From an uncultured Roseburia sp. (GTDB lineage Bacteria; Bacillota; Clostridia; Lachnospirales; Lachnospiraceae): DNA of 64,000 nt. Both the position numbers and the translations under genes were made by a program. Of this stretch, positions 1-7,402 are shown piece after piece. The stretch covers positions 1-64,000 of the forward strand of contig CANSSP010000007.1 in NCBI GenBank assembly GCA_947649645.1. Reading direction: 5' to 3'. The notes under the pieces were generated by a model that had not been told where the DNA came from, made no database searches, and saw nothing but the letters and a program-made list of their open reading frames with translations. Positions within the stretch are counted from its first letter, which is position 1, and every line of letters begins with the position of its first letter.

Positions 1-569
1 TCTGGATAGATTATACCATTCGTTCTACAAGTCTATCAAATGGGGTATAAGGCATAACAGTTACGCCAGACAAAACAAAAAAGTCACTCGGCTGGTGTAC
101 CTCATGGAAAGCATGGAAAGAATCTGACAGCACAGAAGACGGTTATTATGAAATCAATATCTGTTCCGATTTTCTAAACCACCCCATTGTAGAGATTTGT
201 GAAACGCTCCTGCATGAGATGGTGCATCTCTACAACGTTCAAAGAAATGTGAAGGATTGTTCCCGTAGCGGAACATATCACAATACAAGATTTCGTGATG
301 CCGCTACAGCGCACGGATTATTAGTAGAGAAAGATGAAAAATACGGCTGGTGCTATACGGAACTAAATGATGAAGCAAAAACATTTGTACAATCCTTTGC
401 TGATTCATCCATCAATTTATATCGTACAGAAGGAGACAAGCCCCAAAAGAGCGCATCAAAGTCAAGAAAATATTTTTGCCCGAACTGCGGAAACTCTGTA
501 CGGGCAACAAGTGAGGTGGATATAATCTGCGCCGGGTGCAAGATACCATACGAGTTAGAAAAAAAGTGA
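1..569 (+). pseudogene. SprT-like zinc metallopeptidase, frameshifted and cut by the window edge
   Basis: The reading frame open from 51 to 569 encodes a SprT-like domain with the zinc-binding motif HEMVH at 213-227. It is followed by conserved SGTYHN and a C-terminal zinc ribbon (CPNC, later CAGC). The first in-frame ATG (219) lies inside the metal site, so it cannot be the true start. No ATG precedes it after the in-frame stop at 48-50. The expected upstream part (LDRLYHSFYKS-type helix) is instead readable in the next frame from position 2. This suggests a one-base frameshift near 40-53, or an error in the sequence. SprT-like proteins of this size are common cargo of Clostridia conjugative elements; their role there is unknown. 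Confidence 0.6.
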
Positions 570-574
570 AGCAC

Positions 575-594
575 GGGGGAGATTCCACTCCCCC
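575..594. repeat. G5/C5 intergenic hairpin, copy 1
   Basis: GGGGGAG (575-581) pairs with CTCCCCC (588-594) across a six-base loop just after the SprT-like gene. No T-run follows, so it is not a standard terminator. A similar hairpin with similar flanks lies at 1162-1180, in the next intergenic gap. Confidence 0.5.
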
Positions 595-729
595 ACCATT
601 CAGAAAAACTGTGTAAAATCAACCGTCTATTCAGTTAGGTTTTGAGAACCGCACAGTGTATCTTATAGGAAAACAAGGAAGTGGTGCATCCTTGAAAATA
701 AAATATCAAAACCATAAGGAGGAAAAAAG

Positions 730-1140
730 ATGGCAACAGTTCCAATCAAGTACTGGAGGATGCCGATGGGGTGCATAACCCCCAAAGCATCCGATAGGGA
801 GGTAGAGGTACAAGGTACTTCTATCAGATATAAAAGAGGGGAGGATGGAAAAGCCACAATGGAAATAGAGGGCTACAATCTTGATTTCTTGGCAATCAAA
901 GGCTGTAGCCAGACCGTGAAGCTACCTCTAACTGCCAAAAAAGCTGTAGAGGAACTTCAAAAATTGCTGGCGGACAAGCAAACGCTTGTACATGTAAAGC
1001 TGATTGCTCCCGTCCTGCGCCCCTACTCAATGTATCGAAACGGTGAATTATTTACGGGCATAAGCGTAACCGCTGATGGATTTGAGGTCACGTCAACGGA
1101 GAAGCCCGAAGTTGATGATGATTTAATCGACTTTGAATAA
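730..1140 (+). CDS. Uncharacterised element protein with SSB-like acidic tail (136 aa)
   Basis: Starts at ATG 730 behind AAGGAGG (spacing about 7). No domain is recognised. The protein looks globular and beta-rich in its first 110 residues and ends in an acidic tail, PEVDDDLIDFE. That tail resembles the protein-interaction tip of single-stranded DNA binding proteins (DDDLPF type). Two genes upstream of a rolling-circle Rep, an SSB-like or replication accessory role is possible, but this is inference from the tail and context only. Its neighbour 1235-1645 has its own ribosome binding site. Confidence 0.8.
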   Translation: MATVPIKYWRMPMGCITPKASDREVEVQGTSIRYKRGEDGKATMEIEGYNLDFLAIKGCSQTVKLPLTAKKAVEELQKLLADKQTLVHVKLIAPVLRPYSMYRNGELFTGISVTADGFEVTSTEKPEVDDDLIDFE

Positions 1141-1161
1141 CAGAAGATAAAGCAGAAAACA

Positions 1162-1180
1162 GGGGGAAAGCACCACCCCC
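1162..1180. repeat. G5/C5 intergenic hairpin, copy 2
   Basis: GGGGG (1162-1166) pairs with CCCCC (1176-1180). As in copy 1, the hairpin follows a stop codon closely, is followed by CATT or ATTA and an A-rich stretch, and precedes the next ribosome binding site by about 45-130 bases. Function unknown. Confidence 0.45.
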
Positions 1181-1234
1181 ATTATCTGCAAAACAGAACC
1201 TTGACAACAAAATAGCAGATAGGAGGAAAAGAAA

Positions 1235-1645
1235 ATGCTGTTAGAGACAACACAGCTTGTCTATTACAAAATCCTTTTTGTGATATGGCAGGCAGTTACT
1301 TACTATTCAACCCTGTTTGTATGTGACTCCCCTTGGGATTTGTTGGACATGGATGCCCAACTTGTCCATGTAGGTGAATGGTCTATCATCCACGTGGAGA
1401 TTTCCGCAGATATTGAGGAAGGGGGATACACTGTAAACGAGATACGGGAGATTCTACGGGAGTATATGACAATAGAGCTTTTGCCAGAATCAGAAATCCC
1501 ACCGTATTCTGACGGTGACGAGATTGTAGAATCTCTTCATCTACACAGCGTAAGGTATGATGCAGAAAAAGGAAACTTAAATTTGGATTTCCTTTATATC
1601 AATAATGAGGAATCATATAAACTTTACAAGGAGGATATAGTATGA
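1235..1645 (+). CDS. Uncharacterised element protein (136 aa)
   Basis: ATG at 1235 is preceded by AGGAGG at a good distance. The product has a hydrophobic, aromatic-rich N-terminus (about residues 8-30) that could be a membrane segment or buried helix, followed by an acidic soluble part. I do not recognise a family. Its TGA overlaps the ATG of the next gene (ATGA at 1642-1645), which indicates translational coupling within the element operon. Confidence 0.75.
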   Translation: MLLETTQLVYYKILFVIWQAVTYYSTLFVCDSPWDLLDMDAQLVHVGEWSIIHVEISADIEEGGYTVNEIREILREYMTIELLPESEIPPYSDGDEIVESLHLHSVRYDAEKGNLNLDFLYINNEESYKLYKEDIV

Positions 1646-2160
1646 GCGCAGAAACAGTTCAACAGTTACTAAAGCAGGCGGTACAAGCCGTCTGCAACTT
1701 CTCAAAAGAAGTTGGAAAGGGTATAAAAGATATCGCTGTAGCACTCCATAAGGACTACAGCAACGCACAGCAGATAAAGCTGAACCAGATTCAGCAGAAC
1801 AACAGTATAGCCATTGCAAACCAGATACAATGGGAATTGTTCTGTGTGTTCCGTGGCAAAAAATACCCCTATCTGCAAATTGTACAAGTTGTGGAGGACA
1901 TTGTACCACTCCGACCACAGCCGCCGCAGTTCGGGATTCTGCTTGAAAATCCCAGCCAGCCACTTCCCTCATTTGCGTTGCCGCAGGTGAAGGACAAAAT
2001 GAATTATGATATCCGTATTTTTCGGCAATGGATATTGGCAAACTATACATTAGAAGAAGCGTGGCGGTTATTCCCTAAAATAATGTCTGGCTTGTACATA
2101 GCAGATATAACACGAAACGGCATTTATGCCGTGCTTACTGTAGCATTTCCACAAAGATAA
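1642..2160 (+). CDS. Uncharacterised element protein (172 aa)
   Basis: Translationally coupled to the preceding gene through an ATGA overlap and preceded by AAGGAGG. The N-terminal 65 residues are predicted helical and rich in Q, K and N. The C-terminal part (RIFRQWILANYTLEEAWR) is also helical. No conserved catalytic motif is visible and no family is recognised. Its position directly before the Rep gene suggests a plasmid-maintenance or replication accessory role, which is inference only. Confidence 0.75.
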   Translation: MSAETVQQLLKQAVQAVCNFSKEVGKGIKDIAVALHKDYSNAQQIKLNQIQQNNSIAIANQIQWELFCVFRGKKYPYLQIVQVVEDIVPLRPQPPQFGILLENPSQPLPSFALPQVKDKMNYDIRIFRQWILANYTLEEAWRLFPKIMSGLYIADITRNGIYAVLTVAFPQR

Positions 2161-2195
2161 ATATAATTCTGGCATCCGAAGGAGGTGAAGCAAAG

Positions 2196-3374
2196 ATGCC
2201 GGAATCTCCACCAGAAAAAAACTCAGACAAGAAAAAAACTAGTTATGATAAGCAACGTGACCAGTTTCTAATCTGCATCAATAATCCGCTTGATTACGGG
2301 TACACCCACGAAACAATCAAGCAGATTATCCGACAAAAATTCAAGCATGTAGTATTTTACTGCATGGCTGACGAGATAGCAGAGACAGGCACACCCCATA
2401 TCCATCTGTATATCCTGCTGTCAAAGAAAAAACGTTGGAGTGCAGTGCAGAACGCTTTCCCACATACCCACATAGAAGCAGAGGTACGGGGCACGCCCCA
2501 ACAAGTGGTAAATTACATCAAGAAAGAGGGGCACGGAGACAAACAGCATACACAGGTGAAAGATTCCTATGAGCAATGGGGGGAACTTCCGGCAGTCCTC
2601 CCCACTGCAAATAAGAATGAGATTCTGCTACAGATAGAATCCCTCATAGCAGAGGATTTAAAGCCGGAGGAAATCATGGAGAAGTCTATACTTTTTCGGC
2701 AGTATGAAAATATCATCCGAAAAAGCTTCTTTTCCAGACGTTACGCAAGGACACCCCCAAAGCGTGGCATAAAAGTATACTGGCATGTGGGGGCTTCTGG
2801 TTCTGGCAAGTCCTACACATATGTTCAATTATGTGAACAGTATGGGGCTGATGAAATATTCTTCACCAGCGATTTCACAAATAGATGTTCTGCCTTGATG
2901 GACGGATATCAAGCGGAAAAAATACTTTTCATTGATGAACTGAAGCCCTATTGTATGCCATATGAAATGATATTGCAGATGCTTCATGGCTACAGGACAC
3001 AGCTACACGCAAGATTCTCAAACGTGTATGCGCTCTATGATGAAGTCCACATAACGAGCATATATACACCCGATGAAATATACAGCAGTATTGTTGAGCG
3101 GCAGAATCAAGAGGTTGACAGCCTGTACCAGCTTATGCGCCGTATCACCAATATCATATACCACTATAGAGACAAGAAAGGTTATCACACCTTTGAGATG
3201 CCGCCGGACGAGTTCAAATCCCACACGGATTTACAAAAGAAAGCACAGCCAGAAAATGATGGATTTATCCCTTTGCAAGAGGGAACAAAAACACCATTTG
3301 ACGAACCAGAAAAGCCGGATTCTAAGCAGGAATTTCTGAATCTGGATGAACCGGGCGATATGCCATTCGATTGA
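2196..3374 (+). CDS. CRESS/pCRESS-type rolling-circle replication initiator (HUH endonuclease plus SF3 helicase)
   Basis: 392 aa, start ATG 2196 behind GGAGGTG. The N-terminal HUH domain has all three rolling-circle motifs: motif I FLICINN (24-30), motif II PHIHLYI with H68 and H70, and motif III VNYIKKEG with nicking Tyr107. The C-terminal superfamily 3 helicase has Walker A GASGSGKS (199-206), Walker B ILFIDE (243-248) and motif C HITSIYTP (285-292). In motif C the usual Asn is Ile. This is the architecture of geminivirus-like Reps and their bacterial pCRESS plasmid relatives. It would nick the element's origin, covalently attach and unwind it. The C-terminus ends DEPGDMPFD, an SSB-tip-like sequence. 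On an integrated element it may serve conjugative transfer or replication of the excised circle. Confidence 0.9.
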   Translation: MPESPPEKNSDKKKTSYDKQRDQFLICINNPLDYGYTHETIKQIIRQKFKHVVFYCMADEIAETGTPHIHLYILLSKKKRWSAVQNAFPHTHIEAEVRGTPQQVVNYIKKEGHGDKQHTQVKDSYEQWGELPAVLPTANKNEILLQIESLIAEDLKPEEIMEKSILFRQYENIIRKSFFSRRYARTPPKRGIKVYWHVGASGSGKSYTYVQLCEQYGADEIFFTSDFTNRCSALMDGYQAEKILFIDELKPYCMPYEMILQMLHGYRTQLHARFSNVYALYDEVHITSIYTPDEIYSSIVERQNQEVDSLYQLMRRITNIIYHYRDKKGYHTFEMPPDEFKSHTDLQKKAQPENDGFIPLQEGTKTPFDEPEKPDSKQEFLNLDEPGDMPFD

Positions 3375-3388
3375 ATAAGGAGAAAAAA

Positions 3389-3799
3389 ATGAAAATGAAA
3401 AATCTGAAAGAAACACCTGATACTAAAGCTGAAAATAGAAACACTGTAAATAAGGAAGTCAAGTTATGTCTGACTATCTGTCAATGCTATCTGATGTATT
3501 TTGATATGTTTGGCAAAGACCATCTGCCAGATGAAAAACGCATCCGTGAAATTGCAAATATGATGATGCGCCACGAAGTTGCCATTACATACCCAAACAG
3601 AGAGATATTGATAGACAAGTACGGCTGTTTCCTAAAGTTCCCTTTTAAGGAACTGTTCAATCCAGATTTAGATGTGGAACATATGGAACTGGAATATTAC
3701 AAAGAAGGAGAGCCGTGCCAGAGATGCCCGTTTGATGGCCCAATGGATGACATGGCAGAGGATACAGAAGATTTATTTATGGATTTAACTATAGAATAA
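3389..3799 (+). CDS. Uncharacterised element protein, acidic C-terminus (136 aa)
   Basis: The frame is open from a TTG at 3371, but AAGGAG at 3377-3382 lies 6 bases before ATG 3389, which is therefore the better start (MKMKNLKET). The middle part is helical (YLMYFDMFGKDHLP, MMMRHEVAITYPN). The C-terminus has a short CxxC (CQRCPFDGP) and a strongly acidic end. No family is recognised. It follows the Rep gene by 14 bases, so it is probably cotranscribed with it. Confidence 0.7.
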   Translation: MKMKNLKETPDTKAENRNTVNKEVKLCLTICQCYLMYFDMFGKDHLPDEKRIREIANMMMRHEVAITYPNREILIDKYGCFLKFPFKELFNPDLDVEHMELEYYKEGEPCQRCPFDGPMDDMAEDTEDLFMDLTIE

Positions 3800-3835
3800 G
3801 CTGTAACCACAGCTTGTAAAAAGGAGGATAAAACT

Positions 3836-4282
3836 ATGAAAACAAATGAAGCATTAAGTTTAATCAGAACGGCAAGGGCAGAAATTGAAGTGGAAATTTC
3901 AAAAAGCGGCCTCTCCTGTCTCTGGGAAAGCGGCGGAGGATTGTCGAATACAGGCAATTCCCGGATAATCTGTGACCGCTTCGGGAACGCAAAGAAGGCT
4001 ATCTATGTTCCCACCCGTGGCGACTTATGTAATGGCGGTCACGCCCTTATACCGGTCACTGTTGATGATATAGTGGTTGAGGATACCCGTCATAGGGAAA
4101 ACCATATGATTTCTGTATGGGAAATAACCAAAATCGAGGACGGAAAAGCTTTCCTACGGCTGTTAGAGTATGCCGAAAACGTAAAAACCGGCACGGAACA
4201 GATATATACCGATGCCATTACGGCGGCTATGGAAAAAGCCCGTGACTATCATTGCAGGAGCATATACTACGCACATTATTAG
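3836..4282 (+). CDS. Uncharacterised element protein (148 aa)
   Basis: Good ribosome binding site (AAAGGAGG) before ATG 3836. The sequence looks like a compact alpha/beta protein (RIICDRFGNAKKAIYVPTRG; HALIPVTVDDIVVEDT), without recognisable catalytic motifs. Proteins of this kind occur as accessory genes of Clostridia integrative elements. I cannot assign a function. Confidence 0.7.
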   Translation: MKTNEALSLIRTARAEIEVEISKSGLSCLWESGGGLSNTGNSRIICDRFGNAKKAIYVPTRGDLCNGGHALIPVTVDDIVVEDTRHRENHMISVWEITKIEDGKAFLRLLEYAENVKTGTEQIYTDAITAAMEKARDYHCRSIYYAHY

Positions 4283-4364
4283 GTAACGGCAGGGATTCCC
4301 TACAAAAGATATCCGTAAACGTACAGCACTGCCCTTTTGGAATCCCCCCAACAGGGAGGATTAT

Positions 4365-4541
4365 ATGGAACAGAAACCAACTCCCCATGATGAACAATAT
4401 TTTGTCATGGGAAACAACAAAATAATAGTAAAAGAGCATTTCAAAGAGGATGGAAAACCTTTAATCTCTATCGTTGAAAAGCTGATTTTAGACGCTTGGA
4501 AAACCCCAAAAAACCGCATGAATACAGCAAAAACCGACTGA
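4365..4541 (+). CDS. Small TnpW-like protein (58 aa)
   Basis: ATG 4365 follows GGGAGGA at normal spacing; the frame closes with TGA at 4539-4541. The core GNNKIIVKEHFKEDGKP with a following amphipathic helix resembles the short TnpW-like proteins found just upstream of large serine recombinases in Tn4451-type elements. Their role is not well defined; a recombination directionality role has been considered. Family match is by eye. The gene is followed by the terminator/promoter structure that isolates the recombinase. Confidence 0.6.
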   Translation: MEQKPTPHDEQYFVMGNNKIIVKEHFKEDGKPLISIVEKLILDAWKTPKNRMNTAKTD

Positions 4542-4547
4542 TTTTCA

Positions 4548-4576
4548 TTGAAAAAAAGCCCATTCTGTGATATACT
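4548..4576 (+). promoter_or_regulatory. Promoter of the serine recombinase gene, inside a terminator hairpin
   Basis: TTGAAA (4548-4553), 17-base spacer, TATACT (4571-4576): a near-consensus SigA promoter 59 bases before the recombinase ATG. The two boxes lie in the 5' arm of the hairpin 4551-4614, so transcripts started here lack most of that arm. Confidence 0.75.
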
Positions 4577-4614
4577 TTTAAGTAGCAGGAAGTATATCAG
4601 CGTGGGCTTTTTTT
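4551..4614 (+). terminator. Intrinsic terminator between element operon and recombinase
   Basis: AAAAAAAGCCCA (from 4551) pairs with TGGGCTTTTTTTT (4603-4614). Inside it, TGATATACTT pairs with AAGTATATCA around a 12-base loop. The T-run favours termination of read-through from the upstream genes; the A-run makes it potentially bidirectional. Confidence 0.75.
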
Positions 4615-4634
4615 AATAAGGAGGATAATAAAAC

Positions 4635-6248
4635 ATGAAGCCCACAATATACAATACAGCATTATATTTACGTCTCTCTCGTGATGATGAATTGCAAGGG
4701 GAAAGCAACAGCATATCCACACAGCGTTTGATGCTCCGTAAATATGCAGAGCAGAATAATTTCAAAATCGTGGATGAATATATTGACGATGGATTCAGCG
4801 GCACAAATTTTGAAAGACCTAGCTTCAAGCGCATGATATCGGACATTGAAAACGGAAAAATAAATTGTGTGATTACAAAAGACCTTTCCCGTTTAGGCAG
4901 GAACTATCTTTTGACAGGGCAGTATATAGAACTTTTCTTCCCAGCGCACAACATCCGATATATCGCCATTGATAACGGTGTTGACAGCGACAACGAGCAA
5001 AGCAATGAATTTACCCCTTTCTTAAACATTATCAATGAGTTTTATGCGAAAGATATCAGTAAAAAAGTCAAACGTGCTTTCCGTGCCAGGAATGAAGCCG
5101 GTGCGCATTATGGAGCATATGCCCCACTTGGCTACATCAAAAACCCCGATAAAAAAGGACATCTTCTCATAGACGAGGAAACACGCTGGATAATCGAAAA
5201 GATTTTCGCACTTGCCCTACAAGGCATAGGCTCTTCAAAGATAGCAAGGATTCTGACAGATGAAAAAGTGCCTACCGCTGGCTGGCTCAATTTCCAGAGA
5301 TACGGAACATTCGCCAATGTATACGCAGATGCGCCGCCGGAAAAAGCATATATGTGGTCTGTCGGGCACGTCAAGAGCATCCTCATGGAAGAAACCTATA
5401 TCGGAAACAGCGTACATAATAAACAGACAAATATTTCTTTCAAAGACAAACGCAGGATACGCAAGCCGCAGGATGAATGGTGGAGAGTGGAAAACACACA
5501 TGAAGCCATAATCTCAAAAGAGGACTTCCAGACAGTGCAAGGGATGATAGCAAGCCGCCGCAGAGTGCGCAAGAACGGTACAACACAGATTTTCGCCGGA
5601 CTGGTGAAATGTGCAGATTGCGGCTGGTCTCTCTCCTACGCAGTGAACAGACGGTTAAAAAATCCTTCCGCCTATTATCATTGTAGCAAATATGCACAAG
5701 GGCTTGGAAGGTGTTCATCACATTACATCCGTTATGACGTGCTTTATGCTTATGTCCTTTCCCGTCTGCAATACTGGTTCAATGAAGTACAGCAGAATGA
5801 AAGCCAGCTTTTGGAAAGGCTTTTGAAAAGCAGTGACAGCGAGCGCAGTTCAGCAAGAAAGAAAGCCGCATCCGAATTGAAAAAAGCCCAGAAAAGACAG
5901 GCAGAAATAGATTCCCTCTTTGCCAGAATGTATGAGGACAGAGTGACAGGCAGAATCACAGAGCGCAATTTCTCCATGTTATCTGACAAGTACCAGACTG
6001 AACAGGAAACGCTGGCACAGGCTATAGATTCCTTGCAGAAACAGCTGGCACAGGGTACGCAGGAAACGGCGGACATAGAAAACTGGATATCACTCATAAA
6101 GCAGTATACATCCCCTACTGAATTGACCGCCGAACTGCTGAACGCACTGATTGAAAAAATCCTAGTCCATGATGCCAGCAAGGACGAGGACGGAAATAGG
6201 ATACAAGAAATAGAAATTTACTACCGTTCTATTGGAAAAATTGATTGA
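4635..6248 (+). CDS. Large serine recombinase (TndX/TnpX type)
   Basis: 537 aa, ATG 4635 behind AAGGAGG. The N-terminal resolvase domain has catalytic Ser15 in YLRLSRDDE and the conserved arginines of DLSRLGRN (83-90). The recombinase domain follows (about 155-290). A zinc ribbon (C326, C329, C350, C360) comes next, then a long coiled-coil region (about 390-480) that controls synapsis. Length matches TndX of Tn5397 and related transposases of Clostridia elements. It would excise and integrate the element between short attachment sites with a 2-base core. Its gene is the last of the element and has its own promoter, isolated from the upstream operon by a terminator. Confidence 0.95.
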   Translation: MKPTIYNTALYLRLSRDDELQGESNSISTQRLMLRKYAEQNNFKIVDEYIDDGFSGTNFERPSFKRMISDIENGKINCVITKDLSRLGRNYLLTGQYIELFFPAHNIRYIAIDNGVDSDNEQSNEFTPFLNIINEFYAKDISKKVKRAFRARNEAGAHYGAYAPLGYIKNPDKKGHLLIDEETRWIIEKIFALALQGIGSSKIARILTDEKVPTAGWLNFQRYGTFANVYADAPPEKAYMWSVGHVKSILMEETYIGNSVHNKQTNISFKDKRRIRKPQDEWWRVENTHEAIISKEDFQTVQGMIASRRRVRKNGTTQIFAGLVKCADCGWSLSYAVNRRLKNPSAYYHCSKYAQGLGRCSSHYIRYDVLYAYVLSRLQYWFNEVQQNESQLLERLLKSSDSERSSARKKAASELKKAQKRQAEIDSLFARMYEDRVTGRITERNFSMLSDKYQTEQETLAQAIDSLQKQLAQGTQETADIENWISLIKQYTSPTELTAELLNALIEKILVHDASKDEDGNRIQEIEIYYRSIGKID

Positions 6249-6259
6249 AAGAAAAACCT

Positions 6260-6290
6260 CCCTGTGACAAAAGCCACAGGGAAATATTAC
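6260..6290 (+). other. Hairpin plus AAATATTAC near the element end (terminator, or possible Rep nick site)
   Basis: CCCTGTG (6260-6266) pairs with CACAGGG (6275-6281) behind the recombinase stop codon. The following AAATATTAC (6282-6290) matches eight of nine bases of the geminivirus nick-site nonanucleotide TAATATTAC. There is no real T-run, so it would be a weak terminator. The sequence lies at the element terminus. Confidence 0.45.
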
Positions 6291-6307
6291 TAAAATAATT
6301 CACCTCT

Positions 6308-6325
6308 TTAACTTTGTGAATCTCC
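6308..6325. other. Inferred right attachment junction of the element
   Basis: Read on the - strand, the PD-(D/E)XK-type protein matches its family up to SNRESG (ending at 6323) and then changes to DSQS and a stop. Family members continue with FGRYDVM. The crossover therefore lies near 6318-6323. GA dinucleotides there are candidates for the 2-base core. The other half of the target gene should lie beyond the left end of the element. Confidence 0.6.
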
Positions 6326-7261
6326 GCTCTCCCGATTGGATGTAATTATATAACGATCGGATAAATCTACCAGCAATCCCAAAACAAAACCATGATAGAA
6401 CCGCTCTGGCTCTTCCTCCTCTGATGTTTTTTTCCCAGTATCAAAGAAACTAATTGTTGTCATGGCAATCTCATTCATATAAGCATTCATTGCTTCTATA
6501 TCATTACACAACATTGCTTTCATAAATCCATTATATTCTGCCGATGATTTGGAGAACCATTTTCGGATCAGCCCTTTAAACATAATATATACTTCTTTAT
6601 TAGTCAGGAGTAATCTGTACAGTTCCTCCCCCAATTCCTCATCTGACACATAGCTTTCTACTTTTAGATATCCGCCTGCAAGAAACAGGCTCCAGATAGC
6701 CATTTCATCCTGCTCCATCTGGTCAAAAACAATTTGTTCATCAATTCTGGTTTCCAGTGTTCCTCCCTTCAACAGATTTTCCACATCCATCTTTATATTT
6801 TTACTGCCTCTTCGAACGAGATGATCCACCAGACTATTGCTGCTGGTGTTCACCCAGTAAGCAGAAAGCCGCCGCTTGTCCAGATAATTCAAGACTGACC
6901 AGGGATTGTAGATATCCCTTTTTCTTCCAAAGATAAAACCATCATACTAGTCTTTCACCTTTGTCCGTTCATCGTATCGCCCATACTCTTTAAGTGCCTC
7001 CCACACTTCTTCTTCTGTAAACCCAAAACGATTCTCATATTTCTCTGAAGTAGAAGTCACCACTTCCAGGTTATTCAAATCTGAAAATATAGATTCTTTG
7101 CTAACTCTGGTAATCCCAGTCATAAGCGCTCGTTCCAGATATGGATTCGTTTTAAAGGTAGCATTGAATAAACTTCTAATAAATTCTGCCAGTTCTTTCC
7201 AATAGCCATACACCCATGCCTCCTGAAGGGGTGCATCATATTCATCCAACAAAATGATCAC
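6323..7261 (-). pseudogene. Broken AAA-ATPase-like / PD-(D/E)XK nuclease family gene (DUF1703 type)
   Basis: Two - strand pieces belong to one protein. The upstream piece (7261-6947) carries the ATPase part with IILLDEYDAP and TGITRVSKESIFSDLNN. The downstream piece carries the nuclease-side part with LDEQIVFDQ and RFYHGFVLGL. They join in the same frame across an amber codon (TAG, 6947-6949) where relatives have Trp in KxWYDGFxFG. The N-terminal P-loop region is missing: an in-frame stop lies shortly upstream of the first GTG. The C-terminus is cut by the mobile element at 6323. So there are three separate lesions. Intact relatives are abundant, multi-copy genes of roughly 500-550 residues in gut anaerobes, of uncertain function. 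Confidence 0.85.
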
Positions 7262-7293
7262 AGCTGAACTGCTTTATGAAACATACCTCATCT

Positions 7294-7401
7294 TTATAAT
7301 TTAATCTTACTATGAAAGATTCCTTTGTTCAGGATTGTTATCAAATAGTTTAGCGAGATAGCAGAAACTGTTGACGCTGGTTTCTTTAAATTCTCATACA
7401 T
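7294..7401 (-). CDS. Short third reading frame of the MBL-protease operon (35 aa)
   Basis: ATG at 7401 lies one base after the stop codon of the protease-NTPase gene and has AGGAG (overlapping that gene's end) in front. The product begins MYENLKKPASTVSAISLNYL, with a hydrophobic stretch, and stops after 35 residues. Tight coupling suggests a real gene start. The short length and the adjoining broken DUF1703 gene suggest that its 3' part may have been lost at a recombination junction near 7262-7294. No family recognised. Confidence 0.45.
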   Translation of the reverse strand: MYENLKKPASTVSAISLNYLITILNKGIFHSKIKL

Positions 7402-7402
7402 T

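Larger units (their letters stand above)
1..6322 (+). mobile_element. Right end of an integrated mobile element (pCRESS-type Rep plus large serine recombinase)
   Basis: All genes from the left edge to 6248 are on the + strand, closely spaced, with strong ribosome binding sites. They are of mobile-element type: SprT-like protein, CRESS-like Rep, TnpW-like small protein and large serine recombinase. The right boundary is inferred at about 6318-6323, because homology to a PD-(D/E)XK-type gene on the - strand starts there abruptly (residues SNRESG and beyond). The recombinase gene sits next to the end, as is usual for TndX/TnpX elements. The left end is outside the window, so total size and conjugation genes cannot be judged. 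Seen: gene content and junction. Inferred: exact end and mobility. Confidence 0.8.
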
